Source: Paenibacillus sp. FSL H8-0332
Lineage (GTDB): Bacteria; Bacillota; Bacilli; Paenibacillales; Paenibacillaceae
Reading direction: 5' to 3'
Length of the DNA: 64,000 nucleotides
Assembly (NCBI RefSeq): GCF_037963835.1
Contig: NZ_CP150145.1
Location: 2,418,001-2,482,000 of the forward strand
The position numbers were made by a program, and so were the translations under genes. Positions within the stretch are counted from its first letter, which is position 1, and each line of letters opens with the position of its first letter. Below, piece by piece: positions 1-9,520 of the stretch. The notes under the pieces are model-generated. The model was not told where the DNA came from, ran no database searches, and saw nothing but the letters and a program-made list of their open reading frames with translations.

Positions 1-1
1 C

Positions 2-2059
2 AGCCCGGCAGTGGTTCCTTATGCCGTCTCAAATTTAAGGATCAACACCATCGGCGGGGTGAACTGGAAGCTTCCGGGGCAATGGATCGAATGGGAGATT
101 GAAGTCCCTGAAGAAGGTCTGTACCGGATAGCTCTCAAGGAGAAGCAGAATCAGCTCCGGGGCGTCTATGCCAACCGCAGTCTCACGATTGACGGTGAAT
201 ATCCGTTCACCGAGATGAAGCAGATCCGCTTCAATTACTCTCCCGGCTGGCAGATGAATGTACTGGGCGGGGAAGAGCCTTACCTGTTCCATCTTACACA
301 AGGGACGCACAAGCTGAGGCTGACCGTGACCCTGGGTGATATCGCGCCGCTGGTCCGTACCGTCCAGTCCAGTGTCCTGACCTTGAATGAAATGTACCGC
401 AATATTCTGGCGATTACCTCGAATAACCCTGATAAATTCCGCGACTATCAGCTGGAGAAGCGGATACCGGAGATGACCAAGGTATTCCGGGAGCAGGCGG
501 AGATTATCCGCGGTGTCGGCGAATATCTGGAGCAGGCGACCGGGGAACGCAGCGACAAGGTATCGGTGCTGTACTCGATGGTGACCCAGCTGGAGGATAT
601 GGCTAAGCACCCGGATACAGTAGCGAAACGGCTGGTCTCCTTCAAGACGAATGTCGGCGGACTGGGAACCTGGATACTTAGCGTGCGGGAACAGCCGCTG
701 ACGCTGGATTCACTGGTGGTCTCGGCGCCAGACAAGCCGCTTCCGTCCGCGCAGGCTACCTTCTTCCAGAAGCTGAAGCATGAGCTGAGAGCCTACGGCG
801 CCTCGTATACCGAAGACTATGACAGTATCGGTAACGTAGCGAAGAACCAGAAGGCGATTACGGTCTGGATATCGACCGGGCGGGATCAGGCTCAAGTGAT
901 GAAGAGTATGATTGACGATACCTTCACGCCGGATACGGGCATCTCCGTGGCGCTAAGGCTGGTACCTCCGAACATTCTGCTGCCGGCAACCCTGGCTGGG
1001 GAAGGGCCGGACGTAGCCATGCAGATCGGTGAGGACCTTCCAGTGAACTATGCGATGCGCAAAGCATCGGCTGATCTGTCCCAGTTCGCCGATTTCAAAG
1101 AAGTGGCTGACCGCTTCCGCGACAGTGCCCTTACGCCTTATAAGTACAATGGAAGCGTCTACGGGCTGCCTGAGCAGCAGATCTTCCCGATGCTCTTTTA
1201 CCGGAAGGATATTCTGCAGGAGCTTGGCCTGGAGCCGCCTACTACGTGGGAGGAAGTGTACAATGTGGTCTCTGTTCTGCAGAGACATAATCTGGAGTTC
1301 TATCTTCCGCTGGAGGATACGCTGAACAACGCGACGCTGGTGCCCAATGCGGCCTTCACCATGCTGCTCTACCAGAACGGCGGGCAGTTGTATACGGATG
1401 ACCAGAAGCGAAGCGCACTGAACTCGGAGACCTCCATGAGTGAATTTAACAAGTGGACCCAGTTCTATACCAATTACAAGTTCCCGGTGAAAGTGGACTT
1501 TCCGAACCGCTTCCGTACAGGCGAGATCCCGATCGGGATTGCCGATTATACCATCTATAACAGCCTGACGGTAATGGCGCCGGAAATCCGCAATTTGTGG
1601 GAATTCACGGTGGTGCCGGGAACGAAGCAGGCGGACGGCACGGTGGACCATAGCGTGGCCAGCCATACAACCGGTGTCATGCTGCTGGAGAATGCCAAGG
1701 ACAAGGATTCGTCCTGGGAATTCATGAAGTGGTGGACGGACAAGAACACTCAGGTCCAGTACGGCCGGGAAATGGAAGGGCTGATGGGAGCGGCGGCACG
1801 TTATCCGACCGCCAACATCGAAGCGCTGGAGGAGCTGCCTTGGCCGGTGAAGGACTACAAGGAGCTGGAGAGCCAGTGGCAATGGGTGAAGGGTAACCCT
1901 CAGGTTCCGGGCGGCTACTTCACAGGCCGGCATCTGGACAATGCGTTCCGCAAGGTGGTCAACGGGAAGGTGAATCCGCGTGAAGCCCTGTCGGATTATC
2001 TGATCTACATTAACGATGAAATTCAGATCAAACGGAAGGAATTCAAACTTCCGTATTAG
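2..2059 (+). CDS. CUT1 ABC transporter solute-binding protein with N-terminal beta-sandwich module (5' end outside the window)
   Basis: The frame is already open at base 2, so the true start and any signal peptide lie upstream and about 685 residues are visible. The first 110 or so visible residues look like a carbohydrate-binding beta-sandwich (WIEWEIEVPEEGLYRI, then LTQGTHKLRLTV). A helical stretch follows, and from about residue 285 a family 1 extracellular solute-binding domain (VWISTGRDQ, GEGPDVAMQIG, PTTWEEVYNV, LYQNGGQLY, SSWEFMKWW). Such proteins deliver oligosaccharides to membrane permeases. A binding protein of this size with an extra beta-sandwich is unusual, because family 1 binding proteins are normally about 430-570 residues. 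The permease genes start 18 bp downstream, so it should be the first visible gene of the 1-11.7 kb operon. The binding-protein assignment is secure; the substrate is unknown. Confidence 0.85.
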   Translation, partial: SPAVVPYAVSNLRINTIGGVNWKLPGQWIEWEIEVPEEGLYRIALKEKQNQLRGVYANRSLTIDGEYPFTEMKQIRFNYSPGWQMNVLGGEEPYLFHLTQGTHKLRLTVTLGDIAPLVRTVQSSVLTLNEMYRNILAITSNNPDKFRDYQLEKRIPEMTKVFREQAEIIRGVGEYLEQATGERSDKVSVLYSMVTQLEDMAKHPDTVAKRLVSFKTNVGGLGTWILSVREQPLTLDSLVVSAPDKPLPSAQATFFQKLKHELRAYGASYTEDYDSIGNVAKNQKAITVWISTGRDQAQVMKSMIDDTFTPDTGISVALRLVPPNILLPATLAGEGPDVAMQIGEDLPVNYAMRKASADLSQFADFKEVADRFRDSALTPYKYNGSVYGLPEQQIFPMLFYRKDILQELGLEPPTTWEEVYNVVSVLQRHNLEFYLPLEDTLNNATLVPNAAFTMLLYQNGGQLYTDDQKRSALNSETSMSEFNKWTQFYTNYKFPVKVDFPNRFRTGEIPIGIADYTIYNSLTVMAPEIRNLWEFTVVPGTKQADGTVDHSVASHTTGVMLLENAKDKDSSWEFMKWWTDKNTQVQYGREMEGLMGAAARYPTANIEALEELPWPVKDYKELESQWQWVKGNPQVPGGYFTGRHLDNAFRKVVNGKVNPREALSDYLIYINDEIQIKRKEFKLPY

Positions 2060-2077
2060 GTTGGAGGCTGTAAGCTG

Positions 2078-3043
2078 ATGGTACAAATACACAATACCAC
2101 TGAACCAGCCTTGCAAGGGCTGGCTGGCGGTCCGCTCAAGGAATCCCGCCTGGCGCAATTATGGAAAGATATCAAGAAGAGCAAGCATTATTATTTCATG
2201 ATGAGTCCCTATATGATCATCTTCTTCCTGTTCACGGTGATCCCGGTGGTCGTCTCCTTCGGGCTGAGCTTCTTCTATTTCAATATGCTGGAGACGCCGA
2301 GATTCATAGGCTGGGAGAACTATTCCAGGCTGCTGCTGGGCGATGATGTGTTCATGATCGCGCTGAAGAACACCTTTCTGTTCGCGGTCATCACAGGCCC
2401 GCTGAGCTATATTGCCTGCTTCCTGTTCGCCTGGCTGATCAATGAGCTGTCGCCCTTTGTCCGGTCGCTGATGACACTGGTCTTCTATGCCCCTTCCATC
2501 TCGGGCAATGTGTTCTTCATCTGGCTGATCGTCTTCTCGGGGGACAGCTATGGTTATCTCAACGGCTTCCTGATGAAGATCGGGGTGCTGCTGGAGCCGA
2601 TTCAATGGCTGCAGAATGAGAAGTACATTCTCGCCATTGTCATTATTGTACAGCTCTGGCTGAGTCTCGGCACAAGCTTCCTGGCGTTCATCGCCGGACT
2701 TCAGACCGTGGACCAGACGCTGTTCGAAGCAGGAGCGATGGACGGGATCAGGAACCGCTGGCAGGAGCTGTGGTTCATTACGTTGCCGTCCATGCGTCCG
2801 CAGCTGATGTTCGGCGCGGTCATGCAGATTACCGCCTCCTTCGCGGTTGCCGAGGTCTCTATTGCGCTTGCGGGCTTCCCGAGCGTCAACTATGCGGGAC
2901 ATACGGTGGTCACGCATCTGATGGATTACGGGACACTGCGCTTTGAGATGGGCTATGCCTCTGCCATTGCAACCATTCTCTTCGCGATTATGCTCGGAAC
3001 CAATATGATGACTCAGAAGCTGCTCCGAAAGGTGGGTGAATGA
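2078..3043 (+). CDS. CUT1 sugar ABC transporter permease, LplB/UgpA-like
   Basis: A 321-residue polytopic membrane protein of usual length. Six hydrophobic segments follow a cytoplasmic N-terminus (the first is YMIIFFLFTVIPVVVSFGLS). The EAA-type loop that contacts the ATPase reads EAGAMDGIRNRWQ and is followed by LPSMRP. The ATG is preceded by GGAGG at a normal distance. The stop overlaps the next permease start by 4 bp (ATGA), so the two are translationally coupled and should form a heterodimeric channel for the binding protein just upstream. No ATPase gene is nearby. The permease call is firm; the substrate is not. Confidence 0.93.
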   Translation: MVQIHNTTEPALQGLAGGPLKESRLAQLWKDIKKSKHYYFMMSPYMIIFFLFTVIPVVVSFGLSFFYFNMLETPRFIGWENYSRLLLGDDVFMIALKNTFLFAVITGPLSYIACFLFAWLINELSPFVRSLMTLVFYAPSISGNVFFIWLIVFSGDSYGYLNGFLMKIGVLLEPIQWLQNEKYILAIVIIVQLWLSLGTSFLAFIAGLQTVDQTLFEAGAMDGIRNRWQELWFITLPSMRPQLMFGAVMQITASFAVAEVSIALAGFPSVNYAGHTVVTHLMDYGTLRFEMGYASAIATILFAIMLGTNMMTQKLLRKVGE

Positions 3044-3921
3044 CCCTGTATTCAAGAGTGATAGGGGCCTTTCGCCCTCAAAAAAGACTGAACCGTTCCT
3101 TTGCTGTCAGCTTTATGCTCTTCGGCCTGCTGCTGGGCTTCGGCGCGTTCATGGTTCTTCCGCTGATCTACACGGTGAACAATGCCTTCAAGCCGCTGGA
3201 TGAGCTGTTCATCTTCCCGCCGAGATTTCTGGTGCGGAACCCGACGCTGGAGAACTTCACCGATCTGATGGTGATCATGGGCAATTCCTGGGTGCCGTTC
3301 ACCAGATACATTGCGAACACACTGCTGATCACACTGGTAGGAACCGCAGGACATATCCTGCTGGCGTCGGCAGCGGCGTATCCGCTGGCCAAGTTCAAAT
3401 TCCCGGGCTCAAGCGTTCTGTTCAAGATTGTAGTGCTGTCCCTGATGTTCTCGCCGCATGTTACGGCAATACCGAACTATCTGGTCATGTCACAGCTGGG
3501 GTGGATCAATACCCAAGCGGCGATTATCGTGCCGTCACTGGCCTTCTCGCTAGGCTTGTTCCTGATGAAGCAGTTCATGGAGCAGATCCCGGACGCGCTG
3601 ATTGAGGCGGCCAAAATCGACGGTGCGAATGAGTACCGCGTGTTCTGGCAAATCGTAATGCCGAATGTGAAGCCGGCCTGGCTGACGCTGATGATTCTGC
3701 AATTTCCGGCACTGTGGGGCACAGATGGAGGAAGCTTCATCTACAGTGAGAACCTGAAGACGCTTCACTACGCGCTCAGCCAGGTCATCCAGGGAGGAAT
3801 TGCGCGTGCCGGGGTCGGAGCGGCAGTCGCTCTGCTGCTGATGACCGTGCCGATTCTGTTGTTCATTATTTCACAGAGCAGTGTCATCCAGACGATGGCC
3901 ACATCCGGTATGAAAGAGTAG
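3040..3921 (+). CDS. CUT1 sugar ABC transporter permease, YtcP/UgpE-like
   Basis: A 293-residue inner-membrane permease that overlaps the preceding permease by 4 bp (ATGA). It has six predicted membrane spans and a clear EAA loop (EAAKIDGANEY, later IVMPNVKP), as expected of the second subunit of a CUT1 channel. The C-terminus is hydrophobic up to SQSSVIQTMATSGMKE, a typical family ending. It would form the translocation pore with the 2078-3043 product. A GAGAGGAGG Shine-Dalgarno for the next gene begins at the stop codon, so the operon continues without a break. Confidence 0.93.
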   Translation: MTLYSRVIGAFRPQKRLNRSFAVSFMLFGLLLGFGAFMVLPLIYTVNNAFKPLDELFIFPPRFLVRNPTLENFTDLMVIMGNSWVPFTRYIANTLLITLVGTAGHILLASAAAYPLAKFKFPGSSVLFKIVVLSLMFSPHVTAIPNYLVMSQLGWINTQAAIIVPSLAFSLGLFLMKQFMEQIPDALIEAAKIDGANEYRVFWQIVMPNVKPAWLTLMILQFPALWGTDGGSFIYSENLKTLHYALSQVIQGGIARAGVGAAVALLLMTVPILLFIISQSSVIQTMATSGMKE

Positions 3922-3939
3922 AGAGGAGGAACGGTGACA

Positions 3940-5400
3940 ATGGTCGCAAGGATAAAGAAACTGAGAACCGGTCTGCTGGCCTTGTGCTGCCTGGTCAGTC
4001 TGGGGCTTGGCGGAGAGCTGGCCCTGGCAGAGAGCGCAGCCCCTTCCTACAATTATTCATACTGGGAGAATGCGGTGGCGGCTCCGTCCGCCTACGAGGC
4101 TACTACGCTAATCACGGGTGCCAGCTCCGGTGCGGGCCCATTCAACAATCCGCAGGATATTCAGGTTACGGCGGATAAGCAGATCTATGTTCTGGATAGC
4201 GGCAATAACCGGTTTGTAATACTGGATCAGGACTACAAATCCGTCAAGACGGTAGACGCGTTCCAGTTCATGGGGAAGGCGGAGAAGTTCAACAATCCGC
4301 AGGGCATCTATGTGACGCAGCAGAAGGAAGTGTATGTCGCAGACACGGGCAATAAGCGTATCGTCCATCTCGATAGCAGCTTCAAGGCTGTGGGGATCAT
4401 TGAAGCCCCGAAGTCCGAGTTATTGCAGGCGAATTTTGAATTTCAGCCTGTCCGTGTTGCTGTAGACAAGGCGGACCGCATCTATGTGATGTCGGCCGGC
4501 GTCTTCGACGGATTCATGGAATTCGGGGCGGATGGTGTGTTCAAATCGTTCATTGGCGCGAACCGGGTGCATGTCGATGCGGTGGAGTATTTCTGGAAAT
4601 CAATCTCCACTAAGGCGCAGCGCGAGCAGATGGTCATGTATACGCCAACCGAGTTCACGAATCTGGACATTAATGACGAAGGCTTTCTGTACGCTACCAA
4701 CGGTGACGATTACGGGGACCCGATTAAGAAGCTGAACGCGCAGGGAGCAGATATTCTGCGGAGAGAGGGCTATTACAAGCCCAGCGGTGATCTGCTCTAC
4801 TCCACGCGCTCGGGCGGTGCCCCGCGGCTCGTGGATATTGATGTGAGCGACAGTGAAATATACGCGGTGCTGGATGCCAGCCGGGGCCGGGTGTTCACGT
4901 ACAACGGGGACGGCTATCTGCTGTACATTTTCGGCGGAATCGGTAACCGTCTGGGCGAATTCAACACTCCGGTTGCCATTGAGCACAGCGGTGACGATAT
5001 TCTGGTGCTGGATCAGGCACTGGGTGAAATCACGGTATTCCAGACCACAGAGTACGGAAGAACGCTGAACAGTGCTGTGCGCAGCTACTATAACGGTGAT
5101 GAGGAGCTGGCCTCCCAGGAGTTCAGCAAGGTCGTCAACTTGAATGCGAATATGGAGTACGCCTATGCGGGCATTGGCAAGGCTTATCTGCGGCAAGGCG
5201 AGTACAAGGAGTCGGCGGAGTATTTCGAGCGCAGCATGGACCGGACCAACTACTCCAAAGCGTTCCTGCTCTACCGTAAGGAAGTGCTTCGCGAACATTT
5301 CTCCACTATTATGACGGGTCTGATCGTACTGTTAGCTCTATGGCTGGGCCTGAGGATGTACCGGAAAATGAAGGCCAGAAAGAAGGTGGAGCTCCATTGA
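3940..5400 (+). CDS. Exported membrane-anchored NHL-repeat/TPR protein
   Basis: A 486-residue protein from ATG 3940. GTG 3934 is in frame, but it lies only 4 nt from the GAGGAGG ribosome binding site, so the ATG is preferred. Residues 1-30 form a signal peptide ending near GGELALAES. Repeated NHL-type beta-propeller blades follow (NNPQDIQVTADKQIYVLDSGNNRF, seen here as NNPQDI, then NNPQGIYVTQQKEVYVADTG and TPVAIEHSGDDILVLD). Next come a short TPR-like helical pair (AYAGIGKAYLRQGEYKESAE), a transmembrane helix (TGLIVLLALWLGL) and a basic tail. The orientation would place the propeller outside the membrane. NHL propellers bind proteins or glycans; a scaffold or glycan-sensing role in an uptake complex is inference. 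The stop overlaps the next gene's TTG start. Confidence 0.8.
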   Translation: MVARIKKLRTGLLALCCLVSLGLGGELALAESAAPSYNYSYWENAVAAPSAYEATTLITGASSGAGPFNNPQDIQVTADKQIYVLDSGNNRFVILDQDYKSVKTVDAFQFMGKAEKFNNPQGIYVTQQKEVYVADTGNKRIVHLDSSFKAVGIIEAPKSELLQANFEFQPVRVAVDKADRIYVMSAGVFDGFMEFGADGVFKSFIGANRVHVDAVEYFWKSISTKAQREQMVMYTPTEFTNLDINDEGFLYATNGDDYGDPIKKLNAQGADILRREGYYKPSGDLLYSTRSGGAPRLVDIDVSDSEIYAVLDASRGRVFTYNGDGYLLYIFGGIGNRLGEFNTPVAIEHSGDDILVLDQALGEITVFQTTEYGRTLNSAVRSYYNGDEELASQEFSKVVNLNANMEYAYAGIGKAYLRQGEYKESAEYFERSMDRTNYSKAFLLYRKEVLREHFSTIMTGLIVLLALWLGLRMYRKMKARKKVELH

Positions 5401-6023
5401 ACAGAGAAGCGCTGCAACATCCGCTGTATGTGATGGTTCATCCGTTCAACGGATACTGGGACCTCAAATATGAACGCAGTCAAAAAACCAGTCTGATCAT
5501 CTCCTTCGGCATTCTGTTTATGCTGATTCTGACGAATGTTCTGGGCGATCAATACAGCGGGTTCCTGGTAAATATGAATAATCCGAGGTATCTCAACAGC
5601 CTGCTGGAAGCGGTCTATGTGCTGGTTCCTGTTCTGTTCTGGTGTGTGGCGAACTGGTCGCTGACCACGCTGATGGACGGGGAGGGGAAGTTCGTGGAGA
5701 TTTTTATTACCACCTGCTTTGCACTGCTTCCGATAGTGCTGATTAATTTCCCCTGGATCTGGATCAGCAATTTCATCTCGGCCCAGGAGAGCTCTTTTTA
5801 TTACTTTTTCAAAAACTTTGCCATCCTCTGGTCGGGACTGCTGCTGTATGTGGGCATTATGACCGTTCATCAGTTCTCCCCGTCCAAAACGATCGGGACG
5901 ATTCTGCTGACGCTGCTCGCTATGGCCTTCATGGCTTTCCTGACCCTGCTGTTCTTCAGTCTGATTCAGCAGATGATTGCATTCGTCTCAACCATATACC
6001 AAGAAATTGTCTTGAGGAGATAG
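5397..6023 (+). CDS. Yip1-family polytopic membrane protein
   Basis: A 208-residue protein starting at TTG 5397, which overlaps the previous stop and follows GGTGGAG at a good distance. An open frame continues further upstream but lies inside the NHL gene and has no ribosome binding site. The N-terminus (REALQHPLYVMVHPFNGYWDLKYE) is followed by about five hydrophobic segments (LIISFGILFMLILTNV, LLEAVYVLVPVLFWCVANW, FITTCFALLPIVLINF and others). This arrangement fits the Yip1 domain family. The biochemical role in Firmicutes is unknown. Tight coupling to the NHL gene and position within a sugar-transport operon suggest a membrane partner of that protein (inference). Confidence 0.75.
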   Translation: MNREALQHPLYVMVHPFNGYWDLKYERSQKTSLIISFGILFMLILTNVLGDQYSGFLVNMNNPRYLNSLLEAVYVLVPVLFWCVANWSLTTLMDGEGKFVEIFITTCFALLPIVLINFPWIWISNFISAQESSFYYFFKNFAILWSGLLLYVGIMTVHQFSPSKTIGTILLTLLAMAFMAFLTLLFFSLIQQMIAFVSTIYQEIVLRR

Positions 6024-6037
6024 GAGGAGGACCGGGA

Positions 6038-8602
6038 ATGAGGAAGCCGTTAATCATGCTGCTCTCGATTCTCTTCAGTATGAGTGTGCTGGCCGGCTGC
6101 TCGGCGTCAAGCTCAGGCAGCCAGGCCAGCGGGCATGAACCGAATCTTGAAGTGTCCTTTACGGCAGGGAGCGCGCTGAAATCTGCCTTCACCGATACTG
6201 GGGTGAGCGGTATGACAGGTGTGCTCGAGAACGCGCAGCTCCGGCTGTTCATGGATGAAGCTACCGGAGGGATCGCTGTCAAGAATCTGTCGGACGGGAC
6301 GCTCTGGTACAGCAACCCGCTGGACCGTGAAGCGGATGCCAAGGCCAGCGGGGATAATAAAGACCTGCTGTCCGCGCAGCTCAAGCTGGATTTCTATAAC
6401 AACCTGGGTCAAGTCAGCTCTGTCAATTCGTATACGGACAGCGTGGCCCATAAGCAAATGAAGATGGAACTGACGCCGGAGGGCGTCAAGGTCTTCTACC
6501 AGTTCGGCACGGCCGCTGCAACAGCGGAGGATCTGCCGATGAAGATGGGCAAGGAGCGGTTCGAGGAGAAGATCATGAGCAAGATGGATAAGACCGGGCA
6601 GCGGACGATGAAAATTGCCTACAATTTCGATGAGGAGAACGGAGTATATACACGAAACGATGAAGCGCTGAAGGGGCTTCAGCTGGAGCGGACCCTGAAG
6701 GGCTTCGAGAAGGCAGGGTACACAGAGGAGGATCTGCAGCAGGATATCGCTGAGAACAACCTCAGCCAGACCAAGCCTGCGCCGCGTATTTTCCAGCTCG
6801 CCATTGAATATGCCCTGGACGGGGACCAGCTGGTCGTCAAGGTTCCGGTAGCGGATATCCGTTATCCTGCGGATTATCCGGTGAATGACATCTCCCTGCT
6901 GAGCTTCCTGGGTGCCGGAGGGAGCAAGGACTCCGGGTCCATCCTGGTGCCGGACGGCTCAGGAGCGCTGATTCATTTCAATAACGGCAAGACCCGTTAT
7001 CCCGCATACAAGCAGGCAGTGTATGGTGTGGACGGGACGATGGAGACCACGGATGCCTACGCACAGCAGCAGGAGGTCAAGCTGCCGGTGTTCGGCCTGA
7101 TCCGGGAGGAAGGCGCCATGCTGGGCATTATTGAACAGGGCGCATCCTTGGCCACCATCAACGCGGATACCAGCGGCAGATTGAACGGCTACAACTATGT
7201 GTATCCGAGCTTCACCCTGATTGCCAAGGGGGATCTTACCCTGACGTCAAGCGATCAGAACCGCACCCTGCCGAAATTCCAGCAGGAGCCGCCTAAGACA
7301 GATTATATCGTCCGTTACGCGTTCCTGAGCGGAGCGGAAGCGTCCTATCCAGGCATGGCGCGTTATTACCAGAGCTATCTGGCGGAGCATGGCGGACTGC
7401 CTGAGGCGCAGCCGGCAGCTTCCGCAGAAGCCCCTGTGAATACGCCGTTCTATCTGGAGCTGGTGGGCGGAATCACGAAGACCAAGCATGTCCTGGGTAT
7501 TCCGTATCAATCGCTGGAGGCACTGACCACCTTCGAGCAAGCTGAGAGCATTCTGGAGCAAATGAAGCAGCGCGGCATTGATAATATCAAGCTGAAATAT
7601 GCCGGCTGGTTCAACCGGGGCCTGGATCATAAGGTGCCGGACCGGCTGTCGGTGGATAAGGCAATCGGCGGCAGTAACGGGCTGAACCGGCTGGCTGCAT
7701 ACGCTAAGGAGCAAGACATTCAGCTCTTCCCTGACGTAGCTCTGCTGCGGGCGAACCAGACCTCCGGCTTCCGGATTAACCAGAAGGCTTCCCGGATGCT
7801 CAGTGAGATTCCGGCAGCTGTCTATCCGTACAATATGGCCTTGAACCGGCGGGACCGTTCCTTCACCCCTGCCTACATTATTTCGCCAAGCAGGGTCGGC
7901 GGATATGTCGATGCCACGCTGAAGGAGATTGCGCCGTTTCAGACCGGCGGCATCTCGCTGCGGGATATGGCCGATCAATTGAACAGTGATTTCCGCAAGA
8001 ACCAGGAGATCGACCGGTCTGCGTCCGAGCAGATATCGGTCCAGTCACTGGAGAAGATCACCGGACAGTCCTTGCGCATTCTCGCAGACGGCGGGAATGC
8101 CTACGCCCTCCCGTATCTCTCTGACATTACGGATGCTCCGGTGTCCAGCAGCCGGTTCAAGCTGGAGGATGAGGAGATTCCGTTCTATCCGATGGTGGTG
8201 CGGGGATATGTGAATTACACCGGTAAGCCTTTTAACCTGTCCACGTTCACGAATCCAAGGCAATATATCCTGAAGAGCCTGGAGTATGGCTCCGGCCTCT
8301 ATTATGAATGGATGTATGCGCCTAATTACAAGGTGAAGGATACCGACTTCGATAACCTGTATGCGGTCCATTATGAGCAGTGGATCAACCAGGCGGCTGA
8401 GATGTACACCGAAGTGAACGGAGTGATGAAGAACGTTCAGCATCAACGGCTGACCGGTCATGAGAAGCTGGCAGACGGTGTGTATAAAAGCACTTACGGT
8501 AACGGGATGTCTGTCATCGTCAACTACAATAAGACCGCAGTCGTTGCCGGGGGCCGGACGGTTGAAGCCGAAAGCTATATTACGGGTGGTGAGCAATCTT
8601 GA
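6038..8602 (+). CDS. Large surface lipoprotein, DUF5696-type, possible TIM-barrel glycosidase
   Basis: An 854-residue protein with a lipoprotein signal (SMSVLAGC, lipidated Cys21). I recognise the style of DUF5696 proteins found in Paenibacillus sugar-transport loci, but their activity is not established. Residues 80-400 look beta-rich, as in the N-terminal sandwich of large glycosidases. From about residue 475 there is a barrel-like run (GIDNIKLKYAGWFNRGLDH, then GLNRLAAYAKEQDIQLFPDVAL), which resembles clan members such as GH101 in flavour only. Candidate acids include the D of LFPDVALL and the D of LADGGNAY. It starts 14 bp after the Yip1 gene with GGAGGAGG ahead of the ATG, and its stop overlaps the next permease start, so it is a core operon member. 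Hydrolase activity is inference. Confidence 0.75.
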   Translation: MRKPLIMLLSILFSMSVLAGCSASSSGSQASGHEPNLEVSFTAGSALKSAFTDTGVSGMTGVLENAQLRLFMDEATGGIAVKNLSDGTLWYSNPLDREADAKASGDNKDLLSAQLKLDFYNNLGQVSSVNSYTDSVAHKQMKMELTPEGVKVFYQFGTAAATAEDLPMKMGKERFEEKIMSKMDKTGQRTMKIAYNFDEENGVYTRNDEALKGLQLERTLKGFEKAGYTEEDLQQDIAENNLSQTKPAPRIFQLAIEYALDGDQLVVKVPVADIRYPADYPVNDISLLSFLGAGGSKDSGSILVPDGSGALIHFNNGKTRYPAYKQAVYGVDGTMETTDAYAQQQEVKLPVFGLIREEGAMLGIIEQGASLATINADTSGRLNGYNYVYPSFTLIAKGDLTLTSSDQNRTLPKFQQEPPKTDYIVRYAFLSGAEASYPGMARYYQSYLAEHGGLPEAQPAASAEAPVNTPFYLELVGGITKTKHVLGIPYQSLEALTTFEQAESILEQMKQRGIDNIKLKYAGWFNRGLDHKVPDRLSVDKAIGGSNGLNRLAAYAKEQDIQLFPDVALLRANQTSGFRINQKASRMLSEIPAAVYPYNMALNRRDRSFTPAYIISPSRVGGYVDATLKEIAPFQTGGISLRDMADQLNSDFRKNQEIDRSASEQISVQSLEKITGQSLRILADGGNAYALPYLSDITDAPVSSSRFKLEDEEIPFYPMVVRGYVNYTGKPFNLSTFTNPRQYILKSLEYGSGLYYEWMYAPNYKVKDTDFDNLYAVHYEQWINQAAEMYTEVNGVMKNVQHQRLTGHEKLADGVYKSTYGNGMSVIVNYNKTAVVAGGRTVEAESYITGGEQS

Positions 8603-9504
8603 AATCCATACTTAGACTGGACCGCAGATCCTACAAAGAGCAAAAGGCATTCATGGGCTTCTTCTATGTGCTGCCCTGGCTGCTCGGCTTCATCTTCTTC
8701 TTCCTGATTCCGTTGTTGTCTTCGCTGCGCTACAGCTTAAGCTCGGTGCAGGCCAATTCCGACGGACTGATTGTTCATTTCAGCGGCTTCCAGAATTATG
8801 TTGAAGCACTGACGGTCAATACCGAATTCAACCGCTCGCTGGCTGATGCCATGATGAATATGGTCATCAATGTGCCGCTGATCGTTATCTTCAGCCTGTT
8901 TCTGGCGGTGCTGCTGAATCAGAAATTCATCGGCCGATCGCTGGCCCGCTCGATCTTCTTCCTGCCTGTCATTCTGGCCTCCGGGGTCATTCTGAGCCTG
9001 GAGAGCAGCAGCCTGATACAGGCGGTCAACGATCAGAACGCCGGTGCGGGGGCGATTCAGGGACTGGGCACCTTCGAGCTGGAGGGGCTGATGCTGGACG
9101 CGGGCTTAAGCGAATGGGTAGTGAACTATCTGACCAGCGCCGTGAGCCGTATCTATAGTATTGTGAGCCAGTCCGGCGTACAGATTCTGATTTTCCTGGC
9201 CGGCATCCAGACCATCTCGCCGCAGCTGTATGAGGCGTCCAAGATGGAAGGGGCAACCGGCTATGAGGCCTTTTGGAAAATCACTTTTCCCATGGTCAGC
9301 CCGCTCATTCTGGTGAATTCCATCTATACGATTATCGATTCCTTCTCGAATAACGCCATGACTGACCTGATCCGGGAGACTGGCTTCACCCAGTTCAACT
9401 TCGGTCTAAGCTCTGCGATGGCCTGGCTGTATTTCGCCGCAGTAGCCTTAATTCTGGCCGTCAGCAGCTATCTGATCTCGAAGAAGGTCTTCTACTATGA
9501 TTAA
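8599..9504 (+). CDS. CUT1 sugar ABC transporter permease (second pair, first subunit)
   Basis: A 301-residue membrane protein with a TTG start that overlaps the preceding stop by 4 bp, with GGTGGTGAG just upstream. The six-span pattern includes YVLPWLLGFIFFFLIPLLSS at the first segment, and the EAA loop reads EASKMEGATGYEAFW followed by FPMVSP. An insert of about 40 residues between spans (around DQNAGAGAIQGLGTFELEG) makes the periplasmic-side loop longer than in the other permeases here. It is the second permease pair of the same operon, so the cluster may build two channels or two alternative heterodimers served by the same binding protein. Confidence 0.9.
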   Translation: MKSILRLDRRSYKEQKAFMGFFYVLPWLLGFIFFFLIPLLSSLRYSLSSVQANSDGLIVHFSGFQNYVEALTVNTEFNRSLADAMMNMVINVPLIVIFSLFLAVLLNQKFIGRSLARSIFFLPVILASGVILSLESSSLIQAVNDQNAGAGAIQGLGTFELEGLMLDAGLSEWVVNYLTSAVSRIYSIVSQSGVQILIFLAGIQTISPQLYEASKMEGATGYEAFWKITFPMVSPLILVNSIYTIIDSFSNNAMTDLIRETGFTQFNFGLSSAMAWLYFAAVALILAVSSYLISKKVFYYD

Positions 9505-9520
9505 AGGGAGGATGGGACTA

